Below are positions 1-9,995 of a DNA stretch of 64,000 bases, piece by piece. Position 1 is the first letter of the stretch; every line of letters begins with the position of its first letter. The DNA is from Archangium gephyra (lineage in GTDB: Bacteria > Myxococcota > Myxococcia > Myxococcales > Myxococcaceae): the NCBI RefSeq assembly GCF_001027285.1, contig NZ_CP011509.1, positions 6,596,501-6,660,500 of the forward strand, in the 5' to 3' direction. Under the pieces are notes generated by a model. The model was not told the origin of the DNA. It saw nothing but the letters and a program-made list of their open reading frames with translations, and ran no database searches. The position numbers and the translations under genes are program-made.

Positions 1-557
1 GCCGGCTGCGCATCCTCTCGGGGCAGGTGGGCGGGGATGACGCCCTCGTCCGCGTCGCCGAGCTGCGCGCGGGAGATCACCTCCTCGATTGCACGCTGGG
101 GCTCGGGCAGGACGCGCTGGTGGCCGCGTTGGTGGTGGGGCCGCGGGGGAGGGTGGTGGGGCTGGAGAAGAGCCTCGCGCTCCACGCCGTCGTCTCCGAG
201 GGCCTCGCCGCCTACGACTACGGCCCCCAGTCGTGCCGCGTGGAGGCGGTGCACGCCGACTCGCACACGTACCTGCGCTCGCTGCCCTCGGGCTCGTTCG
301 ACGTCGTGCTCTTCGATCCGATGTTCGAGAAGCCCAAGAAGTCCCAGCCGGCCTTCGAGATGCTCCGCCGCTTCGCCGAGCACGCCCCGCTGTTGCCCGA
401 GACGCTGGAGGAGGCCCGGCGCGTGGCCCGGCGGTGGGTGGTGGTGAAGGGCTCGAAGTACTCGGATGATTTGAAGAAGCTGGGGCTCGAGGCCGAGCCC
501 GGCTCCCGCTACACCTCCATGATCTGGGGCCGCATCGCGGCCGCCTCGTCCGGGTAA
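1..557 (+). CDS. RsmJ-like class I SAM-dependent methyltransferase (5' partial)
   Basis: The reading frame is already open at the first codon of the window (position 3), so the gene starts upstream; a GTG at 27 is in frame but need not be the start. The visible part is the Rossmann methyltransferase core: LDCTLGLGQDA is the SAM-binding glycine-rich loop, VVGLEKS supplies the acidic residue expected to bind the ribose, and FDPMFEKPKKS matches the DPMF...KS catalytic motif of the RsmJ/YpiP group, which methylates guanine N2 in 16S rRNA (G1516 in E. coli). The protein is cytosolic. It ends in TAA, and the next gene begins 69 bases later with its own ribosome binding site, so the two need not be co-transcribed. 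The family assignment rests on motifs; the target base is inferred from RsmJ and could differ. Confidence 0.75.
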   Translation, partial: RLRILSGQVGGDDALVRVAELRAGDHLLDCTLGLGQDALVAALVVGPRGRVVGLEKSLALHAVVSEGLAAYDYGPQSCRVEAVHADSHTYLRSLPSGSFDVVLFDPMFEKPKKSQPAFEMLRRFAEHAPLLPETLEEARRVARRWVVVKGSKYSDDLKKLGLEAEPGSRYTSMIWGRIAAASSG

Positions 558-626
558 GTCCGTACAGCGCGGCCACCACGGCTCCGGCTACGCTCGGGTG
601 AAACCCAACGGGGAGGAATTCACACG

Positions 627-1442
627 ATGCGGAGCGCGATGCGGTGGTTGTCCGTGGTGGGAGGGCTGAGCTTTTCGTGGGCGCTGCCGGCGATGGCCGA
701 GGGCACGCCGGTCGATTGTGGCGGCGTCGACTGCGAGGGCATCCGCGAGATGAAGGCGCTGTACGAGGCGCAGGTGTCCTTCCTTCAAGAGACGGACCGG
801 TACTCGCTGAACCTGGCCGAGGTGGGCTTCGCGCCTCCGGCGTGCGCGGACGGCTCGCGTGCGCCCGTGCCCGGTCCGGGGTGGGTGGCGGGCTGCCGCT
901 TCGCCTACCGGATGACGGCCGCGACCAGCGTTCCAGAGCCCTCGTCCTTCACCGCCATGGCCCAGGGCGCGGCGGGCACTCCGGCCGATGGCGTCAAGCT
1001 GCTGATCGGCAAGCCCTCGTGGGACAAGATCGTCTTCACGTTGGAGCGTGGCGGCGTCCGCCGCTACGTGGGCTGGGACGAGTGCCTGCCCGCCGCGTCC
1101 TTCACGTGCGATGCGCAACTGCGCGAGGGCATCCAGCATATGCGGGCGCTCTACACCACGGAGCGGGGCTTCCTGCAGGAGAAGGACCGGTACTCGAGCA
1201 ACCTCGAGGAGATCGGCTTCGTGCCCATGGGCTGCACGGATGGCACGCGCGCGGCCGTCCCGGACAGCTCGTGGACGGGCGGGTGCCGCTTCATCTACCG
1301 CGTCGACGTCCAGGGCACGGCCCCGACGATGACCTTCACCGCCACGGCCCGCGCCATCTCCGGCCCCATCGCGGGCACCACGATCAAGATCGACGAGAGC
1401 GGGGTGCTCACCCTCACCCCCGCTTACGGCATGTGCCAGTGA
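627..1442 (+). CDS. Secreted protein with two tandem pilin-like domains
   Basis: A 271-residue protein with a Sec signal peptide (about residues 1-24, cut near PAMA-EG). The mature part is two diverged copies of one domain of about 110 residues. Each has an acidic helix of the type (E)GIREMKALYEAQVSFLQE, then DRYS, an E-(V/I)-GF strand, an ADG/TDG Cys-containing turn, a GGCRF(A/I)YR strand and a TAxAxG strand. This order resembles the globular C-terminal half of myxobacterial type IV pilin-like proteins (LKxIYTAQ..FLQEKDRYS...E(I/V)GF), but the N-terminal methylated pilin helix is absent, so it is unlikely to be a pilus subunit. Four or more Cys suggest disulfides. GGGGAGGA sits 8 bases before the ATG. 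The same domain recurs at 7750-9966. The cellular role is unknown. Confidence 0.7.
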   Translation: MRSAMRWLSVVGGLSFSWALPAMAEGTPVDCGGVDCEGIREMKALYEAQVSFLQETDRYSLNLAEVGFAPPACADGSRAPVPGPGWVAGCRFAYRMTAATSVPEPSSFTAMAQGAAGTPADGVKLLIGKPSWDKIVFTLERGGVRRYVGWDECLPAASFTCDAQLREGIQHMRALYTTERGFLQEKDRYSSNLEEIGFVPMGCTDGTRAAVPDSSWTGGCRFIYRVDVQGTAPTMTFTATARAISGPIAGTTIKIDESGVLTLTPAYGMCQ

Positions 1443-1474
1443 GCCCGGGCCGGTAGCCGGGGCCCCTAAAACCT

Positions 1475-1514
1475 TGCCCCGGGCCACGGAGAAGTCGTCT
1501 CCGAGCCCGGGGCA
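1475..1514. terminator. Bidirectional hairpin between convergent genes
   Basis: Ten-base outer arms TGCCCCGGGC and GCCCGGGGCA pair perfectly, with a second inner stem CGGAGA/TCTCCG. Read on the minus strand the stem is followed by GGTTTTAGG, a short U-run suited to ending transcription of the minus-strand surface-protein gene; the plus-strand gene ends 32 bases before it. A second, weaker stem (CCAGGG...CCCTGG) lies just beyond. It is a terminator by position and fold; nothing was computed. Confidence 0.6.
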
Positions 1515-1607
1515 GGAGCACTCCAGGGAGAGGGGGAAAACCCTGGTGGCGCACCCCATCCATAATGCATGGGGGAGCGCCGCGCATCCCCTTGTGCACG
1601 CCTCCCG

Positions 1608-4600
1608 CTACAACGAGGCGAGAAGGCGGCGGCGGCGGACCCAGAACCCCAGGGCCAGCAGGCCCAGCGGCGACGCCATCCCTCCCGCGGGAGACGAGGC
1701 GCAGCCACAGCCCTGGGTCTCCTGCTCCACCGTGAAGGAGCGTCCGCTGGAGGCCGGACTGGTGTGGCCCGCCGCATCCGTGGCCGTGGCCGTCACCGTG
1801 TGCGGGCCCTGTGCCAGTGCGTACACCGGTTTGACGCTCCACTGACCCGCCGGGTCCGCGGTGGTCTTCCCGACCTGGAGCCCATCCACGCTCACCGTCA
1901 CCGTGCTGCCGGCTTCGGCGCTCCCGGAGAAGACCAGCCCGCTGGGCTGCACGGCCGTGCCCTCGGCCGGCGTCACCACCTCGGGCGCGACCGGGGCCAG
2001 CGTGTCCACCGTGAAGGTGCGCGCGGTGGAGGCCACGCTGGTGTTGCCCGCGCGGTCGGTGACGGTGGCGATGGCGGTGTGCGCTCCCTCTCCCAGGGCC
2101 GCGGTGAGGCTCCACACCCCCGAGTCATTGACCGGCACCGTTCCCACCGACACCCCATCCACCTTCACCTCCACCGTGCCGCCAGCCTCCGCGGTGCCCG
2201 AGATGACGAGCATGGACGTGGTGACGAGCGCGGCCGGAGCCGTGAGCACGGGGGCCGCCGGGGGCACCGTATCCCCCGTGCCCACCGTGAAGGTGCGCGC
2301 GGTGGAAGCCACGCTGGTGTTGCCCGCCGCGTCGGTGGCGGTGGCGGTGGCGGTGTGCGCTCCCTGACCCAAGGGGGAGGTGAGAGGACGGCTCCAGTTG
2401 CCCGAGCCATCGGCCGTCGCCGTGCCCACCAGCGTTCCATCCACCTTCACCACCACCGTGCTACCGGGTTCCGCGGTGCCCGAGATGATGGGCGTGGGGG
2501 TGGTGACGGACGCGGCCGGAGCCGTGAGTACGGGGGCCGTCGGGGCCACCGTGTCCACCGTGAAGGTGCGCGCGCTGGAAGGGCTGCTGGTGTTGCCGGC
2601 CGCGTCGGTGGCGGTGGCCGTGGCGGTGTGCGCTCCCTCACCCAGAGGCGAGGCCGGGGTGAAGCTCCAGTTGCCCGAGCCATTGGCCGTCACCGTGCCC
2701 AGCGTCGTCCCATCCACCTTCACCGCCACCGTGCTGCCGGCTTCCGCGGTGCCCGAGAGGGTGGGCGTCATCGTGTTGACGAAGGAGGCCGGAGCCGTGA
2801 GTACGGGGGCCGCTGGGGCCCCCGTGTCCACCGTGAAGCCGCGAGAGGCGGAGGGAAGGCTGGTGTTGCCGGCCGCGTCGGAGGCGGTGGCCGTGGCGGT
2901 GTGCGCTCCCTGTCCCAGAGGAGAGGCCGGGGTGAAACTCCAGTTGCCCGAGGCCTCGGCCGTCACCGTGCCCACCAGCGTCCCATCCACTCTCACCGCC
3001 ACCGTGCTACCGGCTTCCGCGGTGCCCGAGAAGACGGGCGTGGGGGTGGCGACGAGCGCGGCCGGAGCCGTGAGCACGGGGGCCGCCGGGGCCAGCGTGT
3101 CCACCGTGAAGGTGCGCGCGGTGGAAGGGCCGCTGATGTTGCCCGCGCGGTCGGTGGTGGTGGCGGTGGCGGTGTGCGCCCCCTGACTCAGGGACGAGGT
3201 GGGGGTGAGGCTCCAGTTGCCCGAGGCATCGGCCGTCACCGTGCCCAGCGTCGTCCCATCCACCTTCACCGTCACCGAGCCGTTGGCCTCCGCGGTGCCC
3301 GAGATGACGGGCCTGGCGGTGGCGACGAGCGCGGCCGGAGCCGTGAGTACGGGAGCCGCCGGGGCCACCGTATCCACCGTGAAGCCACGAGGCGCGGAAG
3401 CGGAGCTGGTATGGCCCGCGGCGTCGGTGGCGGTGGCCGTGGCGGTGTGCGCTCCCTGAGCCAGGGGAGAGGTGAGGGTGAGGCTCCAGTTCCCCGAGCC
3501 ATTGGCCGTCACCGTCCCCACCGATGAACCATCCACCACCACCTCCACCGTGCTACCGGCCTCCGCGGTGCCCGAGAGGGGGGGCGTCGTCGTGTTGACG
3601 AAGGCGGCCGGAGCCGAGAACACGGGGGGCGCTGGGGCCAGTGTGTCCACCGTGAAGCCGCGAGAGGCGGAGGGAAGGCTGGTGTTGCCGGCCGTGTCGG
3701 TGGCGGTGGCCGTGGCGGTGTGCGCCCCTTGCGTCAGCGAAGAGGCCGGAGTGAGGCTCCAGTTGCCCGAGGCCTCGGCCGTCACCGTGCCCACCAGCGA
3801 CCCATCCACCCTCACCGCCACCGTGCTGTTGGCTTCCGCGGTGCCCGAGAAGACGGGCGTGGTGGTGGTGGTGACGAGCGCGGCCGGGGCCGTGAGCGTG
3901 GGGACCGGTGGGGCCACCGTGTCCACCGTGAAGGTGCGCGCGGTGGAAGACTCGCTGGTGTTGCCCGCGACATCGGTGGTGGTGGCGGTGGCGGTGTGCA
4001 CGCCCTCGGCCAGGGTGAGGGTGGAGATGAGGCTCCAGTTGCCCGAGAAATCGGCCGTCACCGTACCCGCCGGCGTCCCATCCACCTTCACCGTCACGGT
4101 GATGCCGGGCTCCGCGAAGCCCGAGAGGGTGGGCCTCGTCGCATTGACGAAGGCCGCCGGAGCCGTGAGGAAGGGGACCGCTGGCGCCGTCGTGTCCACC
4201 GTGAAGCCGCGAGGTTCGGAGGCAGGGCTGGTGTTGCCCGCCCCATCCACCGAGATGGCCGTGGCCGTGTAGGGCCCCTCATACAACGGTGAGCCCACCA
4301 CGAGACTCCAGAGCCCCAGGGCATCGGTGGTCGCCGTCCCCACGGGCGTCCCATCCAACGACACCGTCACCGTGCTGCCCGGCTCCGCCGTCCCCGCGAG
4401 GGTGGGCGTCGAGGTGTTGACGAGCGCCGCCGGGGCCGTCAGCACGGGCGCGGGCGGTGGCCCATCGACGAAGACCACCGCTCCCCCGGAGATCGCATGG
4501 GTCGTCACATTCAGCAGGTAGTACCCATCCCTCACCGAGGGCACGCGCACCACGGCCGAGGTGTTCGAGAACCCCTGCACGCCCACCTGGGTCCGCCTCC

Positions 4601-7600
4601 CTCCTTCCACGGCGGTGAGGGAGACCAGGGGGTAGTTGGTGGCGGAGCTATTGCTGGTACCGCCGGTTTCGGAGAGGCCACGAAACCCGCTCCCGCTCAC
4701 GGTGAGGCTCTTGCCCACCAGGAGAGGGGAGGGGGGCGTCACGAGGGGACGCCACGCGTCGGGGGCGCTCGCTTCCTCGTACACCTCGGCGCTGGCCAGC
4801 GCGCCCGTCGCCACACTCCCTCCGGTCACGAGCACCTTGCCCCTGGGCAGCGGCGTCACCGAGGCATCGGCGCGGGCGGTCGCCAGCGAGCCCACCGCGC
4901 TGAAGGTGCCGACGAGCGGATCGTAGACCTCGGCGCTGGCCAGACGGCCGGTGGTCCCCAGGCCCGCGGCCACCAATACATTGCCCGACGGCAAGGGGAT
5001 GGCCACATGGCGGGAGCGAGCGGTGGTCAGCGGAGCCGCGCCGCTGAAGGCGCCCGTCGCGGGGTCATACAGCTCCGTGCTCGCCTGGGGACCCGAGGCG
5101 CCACTTCCTCCGGCCAGCAGCACCTTGCCCGAGGGCAGCAGCGTCGCCGTGTGGTCGGCACGAGCGGCCGTCAGCGTGCCGGTCATGCGGAAGGTGCCCT
5201 CCGAAGGCTCATACAGCTCCGAGCTGCCCAGCGTCTCCGAGGAGGACTGTCCTCCCGTCACGAGCACTTTGCCCGAGGGCAGCAGCGTCGCCATGTGGTG
5301 GGCGCGAGCCGTGGTCAGCGAGCCCGTGCCGCTCCAGATACCCGCGGTGGGAGTGTACAGCTCGGCGCTGAGCAGCGGGCCCGAGGTGCCACTGCCTCCC
5401 GTCACCAGCACCTTGCCCCCGGTCAACAGCGTCGCCGTATGCCAGGAGCGGGCCGTGGCCAGCGCGCCCGTGGTGCTCCAGCTTCCCGCCACCGGGTCAT
5501 ACAGCTCCGCGCTGGTGAGCGGGCCGCTCGTCCCATCTCCGCCCGTCACGAGCACCTTGCCCGCGGGCAGCAGCGTCGCCGCATGGTGGGAGCGGGCCGC
5601 CGCCAAGGTTCCGGTGGCGCTCCAGGTTCCCGCCGCCGGGTCATACAGCTCCGCGCTGGACGTGAGGCCCGAGGCGTTCTGCCCACCGGCCACGAGCACC
5701 TTGCCCGAGGGCAGCAGCGTCGTCGTGTGGCCCGTACGCGCCGTGGTCAGCGGGCCCGTGGTGCGCCAGCTCCCCGTTGGCAGGGAGTAGAGCTCCGTGT
5801 CGGCGATAGGGCCTGAATTGATTCCTCCGCTCACCAGCACCGAGCCATTGGGCAGCAGCGTCGCCGCGTGTCTGTAGCGGAGCCTGCCCATCGCGTTCGT
5901 GGTGCTCCAGGTGCCTGTTGCCGGATCGTACAGCTCCGAGTTGACGAGCCAGAACGTATAGGAGGTGCTGTCGGCTCCACTCACCACCAGCACCTTTCCA
6001 TCTGGCAGCAGCGTCGCCGAATGGCTGTCGCGGGGGTAGGCCGGAGCGCCCGTGCCGCTCCAGGTGCCCGTCGCCGGATCGTAGAGCAGCGCGCTCGCCA
6101 CGGACTTGGAGTCATCGGAGCCCCCGGCCACCAGCACCTTGCCCGTGGCCAGCAGCGTCGCCGTGTGCCAGTAAAGCCAGGAGCCCAGCGGGCTCGTGGC
6201 GCTCCAGGTGCCCGTGGTGGGGTCGTACAGCTCCGCCCTGGAGACGCGGAACCCCCCTGCCACGAGGACCTTGCCATTGGGCAGCAGTGTCGCCGTGTGC
6301 CAGACCGAGCCTTGGGTCGACGGACCGGTGGTGCTCCAGGTGCCCGTGGCCGGATCGTACAGCTCCGCGCTGGTGAGGTAGCCACCGGACGCGCCGCTGC
6401 CTCCTGCCACCAGCACCTTGCCATTGTGCAGCAGCGTCGCCGTGTGCCAGTGACGCCCGGTCTTCAGCGAGCCGGTGGCGCTCCAGGCGCCCGTCGCCGG
6501 ATCGTAGAGCTGCGCGTTGGCGAGGTAATAGGAAGTGCTTGAATTTCCGCCAGCCACCAGCACCTTTCCATCGAGCAGCAGCGTCGCCGTATGGTCGATG
6601 AGGGGCGCGGGCAGCGAGCCGGTGGCGCTCCAGGTGCCCGTCAGCGGATCATAAAGCTCCGCGCTGGAGACAGGAGGGCTGGAGCTGCTACCGGCCCCCG
6701 TGCCGCCCGCCGCGAGCACCTTGCCGTTGAGCAGGAGCGTCGAAGTGTGTCCGTAGCGGGCCGTGGCCATCGAGCTCGTGGAGCTCCAGCCCGGGTCCAC
6801 CACCACGAGGCCCTCCAGCCCCTCCAGTCCCACCTCCAGCTCCACCTTCAACGTCCGGCGCTCCAACGCCAGCCGCGGCAGGTTCCCGGGCCCACCGCTC
6901 CCCCGGGGCGTGGCTCCCCGCAGCCGCACCTTGCCCTGCCGGCCGTGCCCCGCCTCGTCCCGGGCCACCGGGTAGTGCATCCGCACCACCGGCACCTCGC
7001 CGCTGTCGAGGAACTCGAGGTACTCGCCCGCGTCCCGCACCGTGTGGATGCCCTCGGGCACCTCCACCTCGTACGAGGCCCGGTACGTGCCCGCGCCCGC
7101 CTCCGTCACCACGTACTCCTCCACCCGCTGCGTCAGCCACGGCCCTTCCTGCCCCACGGCCTGTCCGCCCACCGCCTTCCAGAAGTGACGCGGTCCGTAG
7201 AAGGTGGTCCCCGGGGCCTGCCGCGACGCCGCGGCCGCGCTGTCTCCCAGCGGCCTCACCCGGAAGACATGGCCTCGCGTGGCGAGCTCCCACTCGCCAT
7301 TCTCCCGGTTCGCCAGCCTCACCCGCAGCGCCGCGGCGGGATGGACGGGGGCCTTCCTCGCCTCGGGCTCCACGTCCCCGGAGAACTCCGGGAAGTAGGC
7401 CCGCGCCAGCAGCAGTGCGCTGTCCTCGCTCGGAGCCTCCCGCCAGGCCCGCACCGTGGGGGCACGCTCCGGGGGCTTGGGCTGTTGGAGCCGTGCGCTC
7501 ATCCCGTCCGGCAGCGCCTTCCGAGGTGGTTCCGCCCGGAGCTCCCGTGGCTGCCCTACCGCCACTCCGCCGGTTTCCGGCTGTCCACAGGCCAGGCATC

Positions 7601-7649
7601 CCAACAGCGTGCCCCACAGAATGAGGCTCCAGACGCGGATGTGACTCAT
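1608..7649 (-). CDS. Giant kelch / Ig-like repeat surface protein with MYXO-CTERM anchor
   Basis: 2013 residues. The N-terminus is a lipoprotein-type signal (WSLILWGTLLGC). A linker precedes 14 kelch-type repeats, each with HTATLLPNGKVLVAGG and xSAELYDPxTGTWSxTG, enough for about two beta-propellers, followed by a galactose-oxidase-like E-set domain (around TPPSPLLVGKSLTVSGSGF). Then come ten Ig-like domains of about 90 residues (APVLTAPAALV...GTAE.GSTV.V.VDG...W...GAHTATATATDAAGNTS). The C-terminus has a Cys-rich spacer (CGCASSP), a hydrophobic stretch and RRRR, the MYXO-CTERM signal recognised by myxobacterial sorting machinery. An exposed adhesin- or matrix-type protein is likely. The ATG follows a G-rich ribosome binding site. 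The Ig part is highly repetitive DNA and could vary in copy number between strains. No enzymatic residues are evident. Confidence 0.85.
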   Translation of the reverse strand: MSHIRVWSLILWGTLLGCLACGQPETGGVAVGQPRELRAEPPRKALPDGMSARLQQPKPPERAPTVRAWREAPSEDSALLLARAYFPEFSGDVEPEARKAPVHPAAALRVRLANRENGEWELATRGHVFRVRPLGDSAAAASRQAPGTTFYGPRHFWKAVGGQAVGQEGPWLTQRVEEYVVTEAGAGTYRASYEVEVPEGIHTVRDAGEYLEFLDSGEVPVVRMHYPVARDEAGHGRQGKVRLRGATPRGSGGPGNLPRLALERRTLKVELEVGLEGLEGLVVVDPGWSSTSSMATARYGHTSTLLLNGKVLAAGGTGAGSSSSPPVSSAELYDPLTGTWSATGSLPAPLIDHTATLLLDGKVLVAGGNSSTSYYLANAQLYDPATGAWSATGSLKTGRHWHTATLLHNGKVLVAGGSGASGGYLTSAELYDPATGTWSTTGPSTQGSVWHTATLLPNGKVLVAGGFRVSRAELYDPTTGTWSATSPLGSWLYWHTATLLATGKVLVAGGSDDSKSVASALLYDPATGTWSGTGAPAYPRDSHSATLLPDGKVLVVSGADSTSYTFWLVNSELYDPATGTWSTTNAMGRLRYRHAATLLPNGSVLVSGGINSGPIADTELYSLPTGSWRTTGPLTTARTGHTTTLLPSGKVLVAGGQNASGLTSSAELYDPAAGTWSATGTLAAARSHHAATLLPAGKVLVTGGDGTSGPLTSAELYDPVAGSWSTTGALATARSWHTATLLTGGKVLVTGGSGTSGPLLSAELYTPTAGIWSGTGSLTTARAHHMATLLPSGKVLVTGGQSSSETLGSSELYEPSEGTFRMTGTLTAARADHTATLLPSGKVLLAGGSGASGPQASTELYDPATGAFSGAAPLTTARSRHVAIPLPSGNVLVAAGLGTTGRLASAEVYDPLVGTFSAVGSLATARADASVTPLPRGKVLVTGGSVATGALASAEVYEEASAPDAWRPLVTPPSPLLVGKSLTVSGSGFRGLSETGGTSNSSATNYPLVSLTAVEGGRRTQVGVQGFSNTSAVVRVPSVRDGYYLLNVTTHAISGGAVVFVDGPPPAPVLTAPAALVNTSTPTLAGTAEPGSTVTVSLDGTPVGTATTDALGLWSLVVGSPLYEGPYTATAISVDGAGNTSPASEPRGFTVDTTAPAVPFLTAPAAFVNATRPTLSGFAEPGITVTVKVDGTPAGTVTADFSGNWSLISTLTLAEGVHTATATTTDVAGNTSESSTARTFTVDTVAPPVPTLTAPAALVTTTTTPVFSGTAEANSTVAVRVDGSLVGTVTAEASGNWSLTPASSLTQGAHTATATATDTAGNTSLPSASRGFTVDTLAPAPPVFSAPAAFVNTTTPPLSGTAEAGSTVEVVVDGSSVGTVTANGSGNWSLTLTSPLAQGAHTATATATDAAGHTSSASAPRGFTVDTVAPAAPVLTAPAALVATARPVISGTAEANGSVTVKVDGTTLGTVTADASGNWSLTPTSSLSQGAHTATATTTDRAGNISGPSTARTFTVDTLAPAAPVLTAPAALVATPTPVFSGTAEAGSTVAVRVDGTLVGTVTAEASGNWSFTPASPLGQGAHTATATASDAAGNTSLPSASRGFTVDTGAPAAPVLTAPASFVNTMTPTLSGTAEAGSTVAVKVDGTTLGTVTANGSGNWSFTPASPLGEGAHTATATATDAAGNTSSPSSARTFTVDTVAPTAPVLTAPAASVTTPTPIISGTAEPGSTVVVKVDGTLVGTATADGSGNWSRPLTSPLGQGAHTATATATDAAGNTSVASTARTFTVGTGDTVPPAAPVLTAPAALVTTSMLVISGTAEAGGTVEVKVDGVSVGTVPVNDSGVWSLTAALGEGAHTAIATVTDRAGNTSVASTARTFTVDTLAPVAPEVVTPAEGTAVQPSGLVFSGSAEAGSTVTVSVDGLQVGKTTADPAGQWSVKPVYALAQGPHTVTATATDAAGHTSPASSGRSFTVEQETQGCGCASSPAGGMASPLGLLALGFWVRRRRLLASL
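1735..4460. repeat. Ten tandem ~270-bp coding repeats (Ig-like units)
   Basis: This stretch of the surface-protein gene consists of ten consecutive units of about 270 bp, each encoding one Ig-like domain. The middle units share long near-identical blocks, for example the segment around GCGGTGGCGGTGTGCGCTCC that recurs in most units. Such arrays recombine readily. Because the repeats keep frame on every strand, long antisense open frames arise here; they carry no independent coding evidence. Confidence 0.85.
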
Positions 7650-7749
7650 TGCGTTTCCCCCCCTCGTCAGCGGCCCGCGCGCGGAAGAAAGGCTCCCGGC
7701 GCCTGAGCTGCTGGCCGACCCTTAGCAGACAATGGACGGAGGTGACGGC

Positions 7750-9966
7750 TCAATTCTGGAGGAAGTAGCGGTCCACACTCCAGGGCAGCAGGTCATGTTC
7801 CTCGAGGGAGTCTGCCTTCCGCTGGGCGCAGGGAGGGGGCGGCTCCGGAACCTCCTGCAGGGAGACGCCCGCCGCGGCGGCCAGTCGAGACAGCGCCTCG
7901 CCTGTAAGGGGTTTCCCTGTGCAGGGATTCCATTCACACCCGTGGAGGCGCGAGTTCATGAGCGTGCACCAGAAGGCCTCGGTGGGAGGGCCCTTGCCGT
8001 AGAAGGGATCCGAGCCCGGAGGGACGAGGGTGAGGCCATGCGAAGAGCCCGGACGTGGCCCCACGGCGCGGATCGCGTCCTGGACACACGTGGTGAGGGC
8101 CTCGTGCTCCCGGGCACACGCCAGCGCCACCGGACGCGGAATGTCCCCGGCCCCGGTCCGCGCGAGCAGCGCCGCCGTGGCCGTCCTCACCTGGGGCTTC
8201 GCACTCGCGAGCAGGGGCGCCACCGTCTCCCGGAGCTCTCCGGGGGGCAGCTTCAGCCGCGCCAGGCCTCGCACGAGCCAGGTCCCCCGGTCCGTCTCGC
8301 CCGTCACCTCGCGCGCCACCGCACGGGCCACCCCCCGCGCGAACTCCGGCGTGAGGAGCGACCTGCGCTCCCAGGAGGTGATCAGCTCCCCGAGCGCCCA
8401 CTCGGGGTTGCCCCGGAAGCGGAACCGGCGGAGCTGCTCGGGCGACACGGCCTGCTCGGCGAGCCCGGGCGTCAGGTGCGTCTTCTTGCCGACGAGCAGG
8501 TTCCAGGCCTCCTCCGGGCAGCGCCGGCCGATCCACCCGAAGTGCTCCTCCAGCCGGCTCCCCTTGCTTTCGAAGCCGAGCCTGTCGTCGCGCATCACGT
8601 TCCCCCGCCAGGGGACCTTGTCGCAGCCCACCTGGGCCACCCGCTGCTCGAACTCCGCGGGGGTCAGGTGGGCGAGCGCGAACCACCGATCGTCCTCGTA
8701 GAACGGGCAGCGGCGCTCGAGCTGCTCCCACAGGGGTTTCGCGAGTCCGGGCCGCGTCTCGATGAACGTCCTCGTGTGCGCCAGCAAGGAGCACGGCACG
8801 CGCTCGAGCGTGGGGCGCAGCTGCGCGTCGGGCAGCTCGCCCTGGCCGAGCACCTCGAGCACCAGCCCCGCCACTCCCGCCGCGCCCGGCCACTCGCGCT
8901 GCTGGGCGGACTGGAGCAGCCGGACGGTGAGGGGCTCCGGACGCAGGCCCAGCACCTTGCCTTGCAGCTCCCGGGAGCCCGGGTCCACCTCGTCATTCAA
9001 CAGCGTCGCGAGCTCGAAGGCGGTGTCCCGGTCCAACGCCAGCAGCTCCGAGAGCAGGGCCGCGAGCTCATGGGGAGAACGGAGCTTCTCCACCTTGCGC
9101 TTCAGCAGCGGGAACACCCGGTCCACGTGCCTGGCCAGGAGCAGCTCCACCTGGGGTCCGGGGACCGCGGCCCGCATGCGCCCGAGCACGGTGGGGCAGT
9201 CCTCGCTCCGGCACAGCCGCTCGAAGTCCGCCGAGAGGATGTCCACGGAGGCGTGCTGGGCGCGGAGCTCGCACCCGGGCCGTGCCAGGGCACTCACGAG
9301 CGTGCCACGCTTCGCGAGGTTTCGTGCGAGCTGCTCCCGCTCGGGAAAGGACGGTCCCGGGGCACACAGCCGCTCCTCCTCGGTACGGCGCGGGTCGAGC
9401 CCCTGGGCCGCGGCGCAGCCCTCGTAGGGCTCCCGGGCGCTGGTCACGCCCGTGCGGTGGGCCTCCACCAGCACCCCCAGCGCCTCCCGGCAGACAGGGT
9501 CCGCCTCCCGCTGCTCACAGCACCGGTGCTTCCTGTTCGGCTCCCTCCAGCGCCACAGCGGATCCTTCCGCGCGCGGTACGCCTCGCAATCGAGCCCCTC
9601 GAACGAGGTCCCGGTGAGCGGCCCTCGCTGGTCGATGTGGAACTCCAGCCCTCTCGCCGGACCGGGCGCGCCCCGGGCGAAGGCGGTGTAGCCCGCCGCC
9701 GGGTCCAACATGTCGATGCCGTAGACGAAGTGACAGCCGCCGATCCGGTAGGGCTCATCCACCCGGGGCCGCTTGCCATCGGGGCAGGGCAGGGGCTCGA
9801 ACCCCACCATGTGGAAGGCGGGGTTGTAGTACGGGAACGAGCCCTGGGCGGCGGACTCCGTCTGGAGCTGGAAGAGGTACCGCAGCTCGCACAGTCCCTC
9901 CTCGCGAAGCTCCTGCTCCGAGGGGGCCGCGTGGGCCACGAGGCTCGTGAGCAGCAGCCCGAGCAT
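7750..9966 (-). CDS. Secreted protein with N-terminal pilin-like domain, otherwise unrecognised
   Basis: 738 residues, starting at the ATG that opens a short signal peptide ([18 protein letters not shown]). Residues about 20-130 carry the same domain as the protein at 627-1442: a helix [12 protein letters not shown], then [22 protein letters not shown] and [10 protein letters not shown]. The remaining 600 residues are Cys-containing and largely helical, with repeated LLxLL-type stretches ([47 protein letters not shown]) that could form HEAT-like repeats; I recognise no named family. The gene starts 29 bases after the stop of the HAD nucleotidase gene on the same strand, so the two probably share a transcript. 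A cell-envelope location is inferred from the signal peptide. Confidence 0.7.
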   Translation of the reverse strand: MLGLLLTSLVAHAAPSEQELREEGLCELRYLFQLQTESAAQGSFPYYNPAFHMVGFEPLPCPDGKRPRVDEPYRIGGCHFVYGIDMLDPAAGYTAFARGAPGPARGLEFHIDQRGPLTGTSFEGLDCEAYRARKDPLWRWREPNRKHRCCEQREADPVCREALGVLVEAHRTGVTSAREPYEGCAAAQGLDPRRTEEERLCAPGPSFPEREQLARNLAKRGTLVSALARPGCELRAQHASVDILSADFERLCRSEDCPTVLGRMRAAVPGPQVELLLARHVDRVFPLLKRKVEKLRSPHELAALLSELLALDRDTAFELATLLNDEVDPGSRELQGKVLGLRPEPLTVRLLQSAQQREWPGAAGVAGLVLEVLGQGELPDAQLRPTLERVPCSLLAHTRTFIETRPGLAKPLWEQLERRCPFYEDDRWFALAHLTPAEFEQRVAQVGCDKVPWRGNVMRDDRLGFESKGSRLEEHFGWIGRRCPEEAWNLLVGKKTHLTPGLAEQAVSPEQLRRFRFRGNPEWALGELITSWERRSLLTPEFARGVARAVAREVTGETDRGTWLVRGLARLKLPPGELRETVAPLLASAKPQVRTATAALLARTGAGDIPRPVALACAREHEALTTCVQDAIRAVGPRPGSSHGLTLVPPGSDPFYGKGPPTEAFWCTLMNSRLHGCEWNPCTGKPLTGEALSRLAAAAGVSLQEVPEPPPPCAQRKADSLEEHDLLPWSVDRYFLQN

Positions 9967-9995
9967 GGGCCCACGCCAGCTCCAGGGACGGCGGC

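Noticed and set aside
1569-3527. A 652-codon open frame on the plus strand, His/Gly/Arg-rich
   Set aside because: It is antisense to the Ig-like repeats. High GC and in-register repeats keep it open; the product has no domain and strange composition.
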